From Chloromonas sp. AAM2 (Eukaryota > Chlorophyta > Chlorophyceae > Chlamydomonadales > Chlamydomonadaceae), in NCBI GenBank assembly GCA_004335635.1, contig QAXH01001425.1, forward strand, positions 45,958-109,957: DNA of 64,000 bases, in the 5' to 3' direction. The position numbers were made by a program, and so were the translations under genes. Position 1 is the first letter of the stretch. Each line of letters opens with the position of its first letter. The notes under the pieces are model-generated. The model was not told the DNA's origin and did no database searches. It saw only the letters and a program-made list of their open reading frames with translations. Below are positions 12,559-22,846 of this stretch, piece after piece.

Positions 12559-13095
12559 GCGTTCATGAGCTTTGACATGCTGTCTTCAGTGAGCATGGCC
12601 ATACTTGTCGTATGAAACGCCTTGGGAAGTTAGTGTTTCATTACACCCTGCTAGTGGACGACAGCTTTGTGTAACTTACTTGCACGATCTGACGTTTAGT
12701 ACAGGGTGATAGTGAAGTGACTCGGTTGGCACTGAGAGCAAAATCGTGGAAGGGGTGTCAAGGCATGTAGTGTGCCACCAAGCAGAGCGCCCCGTGCACC
12801 CGTGTGTCAATTCGTGTTGTCGTTTTGGCTGCTGGTATCATCCTCAGCTTTCATGGTATACGACAGCAAATGCGTGTGGGGGGACCGTAACCTAGTGAGC
12901 GCACATGAGGGCCTGCTCTCTGAACTAGCTGTTAGGAACTTGTGTTGGCAGAGGGACTCGAGTGCTGAGCGAGTGAGTGCGTGGGTGGCAGGCAGCTGAA
13001 TGTTCAGTGCAGGGTCAAGAATGGAATGCGTGAAGGGAAAGCTAGACCCAGTGTCGTAGGCTCAGATTACGGATTGCTCCTTGTGGCTGCTGGCC

Positions 13096-13160
13096 GGTAT
13101 TCCCCGCCACCTCTGGATCGCTGCAGTGTGTAACCCTCAGATCTGTGTGGGGCCTAACAG
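13096..13160 (+). repeat. 3'-flank repeat, copy 2, containing the TGTAA signal
   Basis: It matches 3697-3753 over its full length with scattered substitutions and a small indel. It includes 'cgctgcagtgtgtaaccct' and ends in 'ggcctaacag'. It lies about 540-600 nt beyond the lipase stop codon on the sense strand. Confidence 0.6.
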
Positions 13161-13420
13161 AAGGCATTCCGATGGGAGGTGCACGTAATGGTTAGGGTAG
13201 TGTGCGGCTGTTAGACATTGTTCTGCTCCTTGGCTAGGATGTCCTACAGCAGAGTCGTTCGTTTTCATGCTTGCATCCTGACCAGCTTGGACGATGTATG
13301 CCAAGTCATTTGCTTACGTGCGATGGTGCTGCTTTGTGAGGAGAATTTCCTGGCAAGGATTTGGCACTGCATGGCACGACTGCACCTTATGGAGGCCTCT
13401 CCGTATGCCTGTAACAACAG

Positions 13421-13433
13421 ACTACATGAACTA
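13421..13433 (+). repeat. Left copy of a 13-bp direct repeat flanking the TIR element
   Basis: actacatgaacta here is identical to 14211-14223. The two copies lie immediately outside the terminal inverted repeats and look like a target-site duplication. Confidence 0.7.
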
Positions 13434-14210
13434 CAAAAAAAAATGTTTGCCAGTTCTGGGACAGTTTCCAAGAATGGCACTGGAACCAGTGCGGGAACAG
13501 GGACAAGTTGACGACCTCGGGATTTGGACTGTGGACGTGGCAAGAGATAGTAGATATAGCGTCTGCATCAGTGTAGCATGACACTGAGGTGTGCTGTTGG
13601 TGTGTGAACTGGTACACGTCCAGTCAGAGGTATAGCAGGCCTCAGAACTCGGTACTGTAAGTCGCCACCAAGTGCTCCAATTGCCTCACTCTCTTAAGCA
13701 TGCTCGTGTGCTGCGCACGTAGACGCCCCACAGCCTGTCTCCAGCCCTCTCTCCTTAGGGGTGGTGCATCTCCCTCTGCCAGTGGAGGTTGCCCTAACGT
13801 AATGCACCGCCGACACCCTGCAGACACCGTCGCACTTGCGTTGTGAAGACTGCCTATTGTTGCTGTCGCACGCCTGTGTAACCTGACATACAACCAGACA
13901 ACAAGGCTGTCACGCGCGCATAGTCCGCGTCCGTGACCCGTGTTGCTTCGTACCTGCTGCATGGCATCGCAGGGGCCGCAGAGACCGCCTCGCAAAGGGA
14001 TGGCGCAGGCAAGAGAGCACCTGGCATAAGGATGCATGACAAGCCTGACGAGCTCGTTGTGAATTCAATCTACTCTAGTTGAGCTGTCAAACTCACACAA
14101 TACTGAAGCAGCACCAGTTTTCTTCCCCTGCACACACACAGGAGGCCAAGCTTGTAACCTACATGGACCTACATCTGGCAACTGAACTGGCAAACATCTT
14201 TTTTTTTGGA
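13434..14210 (-). mobile_element. 777-bp TIR DNA element, non-autonomous
   Basis: The left terminus (caaaaaaaaatgtttgcc, continuing agttctgggacagtttcc) is matched in reverse complement by the right terminus (ctggcaaacatcttttttt). A perfect 13-bp direct repeat flanks the element at 13421-13433 and 14211-14223. Inside, on the minus strand, an ORF ends in a coiled-coil-like tail conserved with the element at 21532-22107. No DDE catalytic region or other transposase core is visible, so it is probably mobilised in trans. It is inverted relative to the 21.5-kb copy. The superfamily is not identified; a 13-bp duplication is longer than for most cut-and-paste families. Confidence 0.75.
13642..14037 (-). 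pseudogene. Element ORF with conserved C-terminal coiled-coil tail
   Basis: This minus-strand ORF ends with 'WRQAVGRLRAQHTSMLKRV' followed by 'RQLEHLVATYSTEF' just inside the element. The 21.7-kb copy has the same 30-odd residues with conservative changes only (K/R, N/S, L/M, D/E). A leucine heptad pattern suggests a short coiled coil. The part upstream of about codon 95 is unlike the other copy and may not be coding. It is probably the 3' end of an element-encoded protein whose 5' part has been deleted. Confidence 0.5.
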
Positions 14211-16113
14211 ACTACATGAACTAGTCTGCGAACTCAAAAGTCTTTTGCAAACTATCGTTTTGCAATCGAGTTTTCCGATTCGGTCATTTCGCCAACTAGT
14301 TAGGCTTGCAAATATTTCCTTGCTCAACTCCCTGTCAGTCATTGGCAGGTGTAAGTGATTGACGTCAAAGTGAGTAACGCTTGTGTGCGCGTGCATGTAG
14401 TGCGTGGCGAGCACCACACTCGAGTGGCAGAGTGCCATTGCTTAAGAAGGCTTGCGTAATTAGCAGAATCAGCTGACGTTTGTGATCAATGTGTCAATCA
14501 ATCCCCGCAAAACAACCCCTGTCTCGGTTTTTCATTTCGCAAGACAGTATCTTGCAAACTTGTTGGGATTGGTACGGTAGTGTCAAAAGACGCACTTCAC
14601 CGCAGCTCATTGACAGACTGAGGTACACACACACATACTGATTACATCAGGGGGCCCCACATGCCCCGAGCGCGAATGCTAGCAAGCCATGCAATTGCCG
14701 AGGCTGGATACCTGAGCAACAGAGGGCAACTTCAAGGCGGAAAGAGCAAAGAACACAGAAGTCAAAGCACTGAGGTACGCCTGACAGACTGGCATCACGA
14801 CACAGGAAAACCAACTACACGCGAAAGAGCTGTGTTCCAGGCTCATCAAATGTAGTGGAAGTACAGGCTGTCAGCATTAAGCATCATGATCATTACATTG
14901 TTCAACCCACGGTGAACACACAGTCACCACATGTACCCGTCAAGTTGTCCCAGAACTGGCAAACAACTGCAGCTATACACAATGTCTCTCCAAACTTTCC
15001 GCGCCTGGCAATCATCAAGCCAAGAAAGCTGACTGGTAGCAGGGTGCAAAGTGCGGATGTCATCAGTAATTGAATGGTTCTAAGTTGAGTGTGGGGCACT
15101 CCTCACTACAGCCTGCTGGCCCTGGTGGCAATTGCAAAAAGCAAGCATTTGACGCTGGAGAAAAGGACTGTGCAGCAGCTTGTATACAATCTCTAGCTCA
15201 AGTTCGCTAGAACATGACTGGCTCGCGGTTTGAGTTTGGTCCGTTCCCACAAGCATGCGTACATGCGCTCTGCATGCCGTGCACACCGGGACTGGCACCA
15301 CTAGCACCACTTGGTATAATGACAAGGCTGTGTTGGTCAGCAAGCTGGACCTGAGGCTCCAACTGGTCTAGCCTGGCCTTGCTGCCTTGCTGGCATATTC
15401 CGTAGTGGTGAGGTACATCTCTTCGTTAACATGGTAGTTGTGTCTGAACGTGGGCAGGCCACTGCCTGCCTGCTAGTCCCACGGTTGCGGGGTATTGCAA
15501 GGGGAAGCTACTAGCGACAGCCTGCCTTAAGGACGCTAGTGCAGTATCCCTTGCTCCTAGCATGTGCAGTGATGTAAGCGGGCAGCAGCTCACTGTCATA
15601 CCAGTGGGTCACCTGTCACAGATGACCCATGGCCTCTCCCTGCATACCGAGCCAGTTGTTGCGCCAAGAGCCAAAAGCCACACGCCAATAGAAAGGTCAC
15701 CAGGGGTGCTGGTATGCTCGGAAGCACAAACTTTGGCCGCTCTGCAGCTGCACTGGGAGCTGTCTGACCTTGCTGTTCCTCCACTGCAGTATGGGCCTTG
15801 CGCCGCATATTGGACTTAGCCAATAGCTGTAGATTAGCCTCGAGAAGCACGCTATGGTGATGAAATTTTGGTGTAGGCTGGACTACACCTGATCAGGGTG
15901 ATGGCCACCAACTCACTGCACTCTCTGGCTCTGGCGATGCTCTTGAAGCACGGGTCCTGCCTTGCCTGCAAATAGAGAGCAGGTTGGGTGCTGCCAAGCA
16001 CAAGGTCGTGTCAAGGAAAACGGTTGCATGACGGTTGATCTGTTCTTTGCGCTCTCTGCTGCGACGTCTTGTACGGTGGTCCACCTGGCGTACAGAAAGA
16101 ATTATTGGCCAAG
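14211..16113. other. Spacer with repeat copy A; upstream region of COX5C
   Basis: No recognised gene. It holds an isolated family terminus at about 14943-14966 (tgtcccagaactggcaaac) and a dispersed repeat (14880-15112) that recurs inverted at 21035-21228. A minus-strand ORF at 15596-15850 has one hydrophobic stretch but no family match and no continuation. The last few hundred bases presumably contain the COX5C promoter. Confidence 0.4.
14880..15112 (+). repeat. Dispersed repeat, copy A
   Basis: Read in reverse complement, 21035-21228 aligns along this segment. Shared blocks include 'gttcaacccac', 'tgcagctaKacacaatRtct', 'aagccaagaaaRctgactgg', 'tagcaRggtgcaaagt' and 'gttgagWgtggggcac'. Copy A has about 50 extra bases carrying a TIR-family terminus (tgtcccagaactggcaaac), which suggests a nested insertion or recombination. 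Confidence 0.65.
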
Positions 16114-16574
16114 ATGTCGTCCCAACCTGTGGCTGCCAAGCCAGTCAAGGGCATCCCTGCGCACATCGACTTCGTTAAGGTTGGCGAGGGGGTATCCAAG
16201 AACTTTGGCTTCACCCGCCAAGTGCTAACAGTCTCTACAATTGGAATTGGCCTTGGGCTCTTGTGGAAGGTGAGGATGGAGTTCAGGTGTCGGAGATTGC
16301 CATCGGCTTTAGGGCTGCAGGTCAGATTCGCGGGCAATGACCTGGAGCCAGCGCAGTTGAGCGCTACCATTATTCAGTTGCAACATGCGCGTGCTCTGCT
16401 CTCAACACACTGGCTGCGTCCATGTCCTCCCTGCAGACATGGCATTGGAATGAGAAGCGCGTCGTCGCGCAGTATTATGCGGACTTGGCAAGAAAGGAAG
16501 CCAGAGAAGAGGCAGAACGGCAAGCGGTTATCAAGGAGAAGTTTGCAGAGCTCGAGCGTGAGCTCCTTGCATAG
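16114..16574 (+). CDS. COX5C: Cytochrome c oxidase subunit 5c (COX5C), 2 exons
   Basis: Exons 16114-16269 and 16437-16574 join in phase 0 (GT/AG) and encode 97 residues. COX5C is a small plant-type subunit of mitochondrial complex IV in the inner membrane. The signature 'GLGLLWKTWHWNEKR', followed by a tyrosine-rich 'AQYYADL', matches plant COX5C, where a single membrane helix ends in GLWK-x-HHWNEQR and a charged tail follows. The helix lies at about residues 37-51. The tail here is longer and more acidic/basic than in land plants ('EAREEAERQAVIKEKFAELE'). ATG 16114 was chosen because it gives a compact basic N-terminus. A TGTAA signal lies at about 16850. Confidence 0.85.
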
Positions 16575-17650
16575 GCCAGCCAGCCAGCAACAGCACCAAC
16601 ACTCGCATGCAGCTGGTGCTCGTTGCTTGAGTAGGGAACGCTTTGAGTTGGACTTCTAGACAGGGCCACCATGGCTGCTTTAGGAACCATGCGCTTACCT
16701 CTCATTTAGGCTGGAAGCATGAAGGCCCATGACACCTACCGCTTGTGATTGTAGTAATAGATTGCTCAGATGGCATGCGTGTCATTCTTTGGGTGGCGAG
16801 ATGACATGCTCGTGCTCAGATTGATTTCAGTATGCAACGCCAGTGGTTGTGTAAAGCGTGATGATGCTGATCTGACTTTCTGTATGCATCCTTGGTTGTA
16901 CAACAGCTTTTCTACAGCAGGGTGCCATCGGTTCCACTCGCAGCGTCTGGAACATGCAGGCACAGTGTTTAATGCTGCATGCAGTACAACTATAACAGCA
17001 ACACACAAGGCTGCCAGTACAACGCCGCATTCTATGTCACGCAAGTATGGCATTGTTCAGCGACGCACCAAGAGGTTCTCATGGTCAGAGCATGTGCAAC
17101 CCCATGAAAAGAATGAAAGGAAGAGTTAGCTGGTCAGAAGAAATTTTGTTCCTTTTCTCGACATCCGCATTCCTTTCCTCGGCAAGATCCTTCCCTCGGC
17201 AAACAAATAACTGGCAAACATCTTTTTAGCTACTGAGCAATTTCCTAGCTGCAAGCCCGTCTTGACAGGTGTCCCCACTTGTAGACGCATGTATTGGTGT
17301 GAAAGTGTCGTCAGAGTGCCGTCAGAGAGAGAAACGCCTGTGACCTGTCAAATTCATGGCCGTATATCGACCTTCCTTGTAATGTTTATGGCCAGCTTTG
17401 CGATATGATACTGATCCAACACCACGTTTGCACAGCCACTCAGTCCCAGTATTGGCACTGCACACGCCTACCAACGTCTACCAACACACGCATCACCACC
17501 CCATGTGACCACCAGTGAACCAGGTGTGTGTGTGTGTGTGCTTGCAGGGTGCAGTGGAAGGAATACACTGAGTTGTCTCGATCCAATAGTGATGCTGTTG
17601 CCAGCGACGTGTTATGCCAATCGGCTGTGTGTGTAGGGAGCTGGGGCATC

Positions 17651-17710
17651 AAGCAACACTTCTAACTTGCACAACCCGTCAAGCAATACTTGTAATTTGC
17701 ACAAACCGGC
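17651..17710 (+). repeat. 30-bp tandem duplication
   Basis: Two adjacent 30-bp copies beginning 'aagcaaYacttSta' differ at a few positions. No coding role is apparent. Confidence 0.6.
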
Positions 17711-17791
17711 TACGACAGGCCTCGTCGTGATACTGGTGCTGCAGGCTGGATGCACCAACGGACCACCAAGGAGCGCAAAGACAAAGGAGCC

Positions 17792-17891
17792 CAACGCTTA
17801 CTAAATACCGCCTGTTGTTAATCATCACATGCGTAAAACCATGAACTTGCACACCAACGCTTACTAAATACCGCCTGTTGTTAGTCATCAC
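17792..17891 (+). repeat. 63-bp-period direct repeat of a 37-bp block
   Basis: caacgcttactaaataccgc with its continuation occurs at 17792-17828 and again at 17855-17891 with a single A/G difference. Confidence 0.7.
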
Positions 17892-18568
17892 GCGAGAAAC
17901 GTTAAACACAGTACAGGCAGCTGTCCAGCGTCAGTATGCAGAGAAAATGCGTTGGTCCGTCGGGGCAGGTCATGCCACCTTGCATGGAACAGTGCTGACC
18001 TGAGCCCCTTGGACAGAAACTTGCTGCATGACACAGAGAAATTGGATCTGAGTCCTTGGCATCAACCCAGATGAATCACGCTTGAACAAGAAGAAGGTAA
18101 CCATCAGAAATACTGTCTGTCCGTTCATAGTTGCTGGCCACATGCTTCTGCTTAGCTCTCCGCCACCAGCCACCAACAAATTTGCATAGCACGCATGCAC
18201 GAAGGAAAACCCAGGGGCTGAAGCCATGCACCCACACAATACATCGCAATCATGCCACCGCACAGCTCTGGGGACATGCAAAACTGAAAAACCAAAGCTC
18301 AGCTAGATAACTAGTCTGTCATTCACAGTGCACTCCGCTGCACTTCTGCTGAACGGCTTCAATTCAAACGCAAAACAACAAACGCCTGACTGGTCTTTCC
18401 AACAGATCATACCATCTCTGTTCGAATGTGTACGCCACATTACTGGATGCCCTAACCAGTAGACGAATGCTTACCCAGCCCAAGTGCGTAGATCATGCTC
18501 TTAGTGCTGACGACTGTGAAGTGATTGAATGATAGCCAAAACGCTGACGTGAAGACAAACCGATCTGC

Positions 18569-20482
18569 TTAGTCAGACCAGTGCTGGCCAGTGAGTTCAG
18601 TGGGCTTATCAGGATGTGTGCCATGTGTGCCATTCAGACCCCCATGAGCTTTAATATCAGGAAACTCCTCAACCCCTGGAAAACCATCCAGCGAGCAGAA
18701 CGCGGCGGTGTACAACTCCAATGCATCCTGCATGCACGCAAAAATCAGAACTCCGATATACATCACTGCAGCGGCAAGCTTCACAAAACCGTCGCTTGCA
18801 ACCCAAGATGCACTCATACTGAGATAGCCCAAATCCTCACCAAACGACGGACGCCAATACATGCTTCCAAACACAGAGTTGACACTGCACTGATCCGCGT
18901 CCTGACCAGCGTCCATTTGTGCACCATGCCGCATGTATCCTGTTTCACCCACCTTGAAGCGTTGGATCTTGGAGATCGTGCAGCTGAACTGATCCACCCG
19001 GCCCTCTGCCCCCCGGTAGAAGTGAAAGTAGGGCAGCACCTGCATGCGACCGTTTGCACCATGTTGCATGCGTCTTATGCCTGTGGATGTTTGAATATCC
19101 TGCATAGAACAGCCGCACAGACAGCCATGCTCTACTACACAGAATGAACAACAGTGTGCACAGTCTGCTTGACACACTGCCACCATGTCTGAAAGGCATC
19201 ACAGCTGAACACTCCAATTTGGGACGCAGCAGTCTTCCAAAGCCACAGCAAGTCAAGCTGCCTTGGCCGTACCTTCACTCCCATGGTTTTGCACATGTCC
19301 TTGTTGGCTTCAAAACTGACTTTGAGGAACAGCACGTCGTCCACATGCTCTGCCATCAATTTACATAACTGCAGTCAGAATTCATCGACAGCTTGTCAGG
19401 GTAAGGTTCCCTGTTCTATGCCGGCGCTGCCCCAGCTGGCGGTGGTGCTGCTGCTGCTTGAGTGTGCTGATGGTGTACTCATTCCCAGCTCACTGACGGC
19501 TGGCGATAATGTATGTGTGGAGACTCTCCACATGAAGATGCAATGTGCTGTCGTACCTTGGGGTACAAGGCCTTGCAAGCGTTGCACCAGGGCGCGTAGA
19601 ATCTACAAGATCAGGACAAGCAAACACGGTGTGTAAGCTCCTGCAGGCGAGCCTGTCTGACCATCATACACGTAATGTGACTTGCCCATTGAGTCCCTCC
19701 CCTCGCACACACTGTGCTTGCACATAATGTTGTGCAAGGTCTGCTATGCATAGACGCATGTCTTTACATGCTTGATCCGGATCGCAATTTTCGTGTGGGA
19801 GCATCACGTGACCCCTGGTTGGACGGATTGGAATCCCTCCCCTCTTGTGACTTGTAAGCCCCCAATTTTAAGCCACAGGAACGCTGCCTATACACCAATC
19901 ATGGCCGTGTAATGCCGGTTCTTTGTGCTGTGCAGGTCACACTACTTACTCAACAATGACCAGCTTGTCCCCCGCATCAGCCTGCAGCCACACAGCCATG
20001 AAAAGAAGTGATGATAATGACATTGCGTCAGCGGATGGCACGGACAGGTAGCCTAAGAAGCCTGGTAAATATCTCACCAGTTCGTCCACAAGCTCTTGTA
20101 TGCTTCCAACATCTCGCATGTTTGGAGCATCGGATTTGCTCCACCAACCCTCCTTCTTCTCCTGCTGTGGCGGTGGCTGGCTTGGTTCCTGGGTTTCAGA
20201 GGTCTGTTGATTGGAAACAGCATCCGCATGCACTGCTGCTACGCAGCGAGCCCTGGAAGCAAACAGGCAGGTAACACATGCGCACTGCATGGAAAACAGC
20301 CCAGATCAAAACTTGTTGGAAGGGACCTTCACCAGCAACTTTAAACTGGGACACTCAGGTCCAAAGGGACCAGGCAACATATAGCTTGCTGCAACCAGCC
20401 ACGCGATGTAAATGCACCTGTTGGCACGTCGTTGTGGCTGCACTCTGATGACACGCGGAGCCATGACTTCTAATGACGACAT
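18569..20482 (-). CDS. ACHT: Atypical Cys-His-rich thioredoxin (ACHT), chloroplast, 7 exons
   Basis: Exons, 5' to 3' on the minus strand: 20418-20482, 20078-20252, 19950-19981, 19557-19602, 19273-19368, 18953-19039 and 18569-18727. All are GT/AG and phase-consistent, giving 219 residues. ACHT proteins are thylakoid-associated thioredoxins that oxidise plastid targets such as 2-Cys peroxiredoxin partners and ADP-glucose pyrophosphorylase. Visible features are a short basic N-terminus ('APRVIRVQPQRRANRA', likely transit peptide), 'EGWWSKSDAPNMRDV', the redox motif 'FYAPWCNACKALYPK' (Cys97 and Cys100, the atypical WCNAC), 'LKVSFEANKDMCKTMGVK', and 'VLPYFHFYRGAEGRVDQFSC'. The C-terminal exon matches ACHT tails less clearly. 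An upstream in-frame start cannot be excluded, so transit-peptide length is uncertain. Confidence 0.9.
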
Positions 20483-21034
20483 TCGGACCAAAGGAGTTCC
20501 GCCTCCTTTGAGCAACATCTTTGTCGCTTTATCAACTCTGTTGCCTCGAAGCTCTTGCGATGTGATGCAGAGGCGTGTGGTGCGGAACTCTGTTCCCTGG
20601 CAGAAAAACCTTGGTCTGAGTTGAGCGAACTCGGTTGAAGAATAGCAAATTAACCTTCGCCTGACAAGATGAGCCCGACTGCGAGTTAGGGCAGCAGATG
20701 ACAACGTTAGACTCAGAGTGTTGCGTGGTTGTTGTCGTTGGAACACTTTCAGTTTGCTTTTGTTCTAGTCTGGAGTGTTGTTGTTCTACTCAGAGCAGGC
20801 ATCAGTGCGGCCATAGTGGTGTCTGCTGGCTACTTCAGAGATGCCATAACTTGGTGCCACAGTGATTGCCTATTGCGCTGTGGGCATTGTAGCCCTGATT
20901 GGGTCTTAATGGGGACACTGTTGTGGGACATCTCCCCTGACCACCAACAGGTTTCTGCCGATGTGTCTCGTGATGGCGTGAAGACCATGCAAACGGCATC
21001 TTCTCATGAACGGTCAACTGTTTCAGCCCCAGAG

Positions 21035-21228
21035 GTGCAGTGAGGAGGGGCAGGGGTGCCCCACTCTCAACTGGGAGCCGTGAGGCTAGTTATGACATTC
21101 GTACTTTGCACCTTGCTACCAGTCAGTTTTCTTGGCTTACGATTGTCAGGCGCGCAAGTCTTAAAGAGATATTGTGTCTAGCTGCAGTATCGTGGGTTGA
21201 ACCACGAAAAGCCATGTAATGATGATGA
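21035..21228 (-). repeat. Dispersed repeat, copy B
   Basis: This is the reverse-complement homologue of 14880-15112. Its right end (cgtgggttgaaccacgaaaa followed by gccatgtaatgatgatgag) also recurs near 27092-27125 and 37505-37550 inside HECT introns, so it belongs to a family of at least four copies in this window. Confidence 0.65.
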
Positions 21229-21531
21229 GTGATTGGGTAGTGGTGACTGGACAAGCAATGCGGGACTCAAAAACTGCACCATGGACGCGTGTTTGCAGTT
21301 GCCCTGGCGCTCAGGTCTCCTTCCAGTCCTTTACACGATGACTTCATGCACCTCTGAAGTGAGAGCAGGACGAGGGGCTCAGCAAGTAACACCAAACGCA
21401 CCAACCTGACTTTCGGCACAGCTGGAAGGGCATACATCTCAATGCCATTGAAGCACATCATATAACGCACCATCATACTGGTACCAACCACCTACTGCCT
21501 ACAGAACATCAACAGAAGTCTTGACAGGCAC

Positions 21532-22107
21532 ACAAAAAAGATGTTTGCCAGTTCTGGGACAGTTTCCAGGATCACCACTCGTGCCAGTGTAGGGTTTTGG
21601 GTTTTTCAGATGTAATTTCTCACATATTCCCAAATCTGCTAAACCTGGTAACCACTGGGATGATTTCCAACTACATTTCTCAGGACAAGCGTCTCTCATG
21701 CAGAAATCAACCTGTACGGTGCCCAAGTACAGGAAATTTGGGTGGCTCCCAAGATGACATCCTGGCTCCATATGTCCCCAACAACACGCAGCTGCATAAC
21801 AAGAATGGCACCACCTGCGTCATCCAACAGCGCCTCGACGAAGAAGAAGAGACCTACTGTGTCAAACGAAGCAACAGAAGAGCCTCCACTGGACGCAGGG
21901 CAGAAGACGCCACCCCCAGGTGAACTTCCATTGGTAGAGCGACCAAGAAGGGAGAATTGGAAACAGGCTGTGGGACGTCTACGCGCGCAACACACGAATC
22001 TGCTCAAGAGAGTGAAGCAGCTGGAACACTTGGTGGCGACTTACAGTACCGACTTTTGAGATATTCCCAGGTATTGTCCCAGAACCGGCAAACTTCCTTT
22101 TTTTTTG
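21532..22107 (+). mobile_element. TIR DNA element of about 575 bp, non-autonomous
   Basis: The left end at 21533 (caaaaaagatgtttgccag, continuing ttctgggacagtttcc) is matched inverted at 22074-22107 (tgtcccagaaccggcaaact, then a T tract). The flanks 'ggcacac' and 'ggcacgc' give only a weak candidate target-site duplication. The element carries a plus-strand ORF (21742-22059) whose C-terminal tail matches that of the 13.4-kb element. Confidence 0.7.
21742..22059 (+). pseudogene. Element ORF with conserved C-terminal coiled-coil tail
   Basis: The 105-codon ORF ends 'WKQAVGRLRAQHTNLLKRV' and 'KQLEHLVATYSTDF', homologous to the minus-strand ORF at 13642. Most nucleotide differences between the copies are synonymous or conservative, as expected if the parent element translated this tail. 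The N-terminal part is Pro/Thr/Lys-rich with no recognisable transposase core, so this is probably the 3' remainder of an element gene. Confidence 0.5.
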
Positions 22108-22805
22108 GGCACGCACACACTGCAATCACATGGCCAAGCACGTGACTCCTGTTGTACTCTGCGCTTTCCCAACTGTCCTGCCTTTGAGGCCGGATTAGGA
22201 GCATAAAAAGTGCTAGCAAGAGCAGCGCGACCTAGACGCGCTTTGGCTATCGAACTCAAGCAGCTGGCTGTCTCAATGTCCATGTCGATGAGTCATTGTT
22301 TGCCTCTGTGTGGGTCTCACCATACCCAGGTTGTTGGTCAACTGTTGTTGGTCTGTTTGCAGACACTGGGGGAAATCTGGGTGGTCAGCCCTCCTAGAGA
22401 GGCACACAGGTCATACCGCTTCCTCTGTTGTCTACATCAAAAAATATTGGGCTGTCACGAAAGTCCAGCACAAGGGAATTGCGAAAAGAGCTGCTCAGTG
22501 GCTCTGGCAGCACCAAAAGTCCAGACTGATTTATGCCTGACACATCAAACTCTCACAGCCTTGGCCAAGGACCAAACGTATTGCCTGGCATGTCCTGGCA
22601 CATTTCATAGGAACATAGCAGGTGGCGAAAACCAGAGCAATTCTTACCCACGCTTTCAATCTGAACCATCCCTTGCTCATTCCAGATGTGGAAGGCCACT
22701 GAACACGAGCTCTCTACCAGGCTCAGGCTTGCGCCCACATCACTAGCAACTCTTGCTGGGTTTGAGTGTCTGGCTTAAGAGCTTGAGACTTCGATGACCG
22801 GCGCA

Positions 22806-22810
22806 TTACA
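22806..22810 (-). terminator. TGTAA polyadenylation signal of the HECT gene
   Basis: TTACA on the plus strand reads TGTAA on the minus strand, 37 nt beyond the HECT stop codon at 22847-22849. Confidence 0.5.
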
Positions 22811-22846
22811 ATCCGTTCTATCCTCCTTCTGTAACCCCCTGCCGCC

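Larger units (their letters stand above)
12559..13433. other. Lipase 3' UTR and spacer
   Basis: No gene is recognised. The region contains TGTAA at 12670-12674 and the second copy of the 3'-flank repeat (13096-13160). The 75-codon ORF at 12772-12999 shows no motif and is most likely non-coding. Confidence 0.5.
16575..18568. other. Spacer of about 2 kb between COX5C and ACHT
   Basis: No gene is recognised. It holds a solitary TIR-family terminus fragment near 17211-17228 (aactggcaaacatcttttta), a GT tract at about 17522-17541 that ends in 'cttgcag' and looks like an acceptor with no identified exon, and two tandem duplications at 17651-17710 and 17792-17891. Confidence 0.4.
20483..22846. other. 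Spacer between ACHT and the HECT gene
   Basis: No host gene is recognised. It contains dispersed repeat copy B (21035-21228) and the TIR element at 21532-22107. The ORF at 22210-22746 shows no motif and lies just beyond the 3' end of the HECT gene. The first few hundred bases are expected to hold the ACHT promoter. Confidence 0.4.

Noticed and set aside
15596..15850. Minus-strand 84-codon ORF with one hydrophobic helix
   Set aside because: No family resemblance, no continuation exon and no homologous copy. A single hydrophobic run is weak evidence.
22210..22746. 178-codon plus-strand ORF
   Set aside because: No motif or splice context; composition looks random, and it overlaps nothing conserved.
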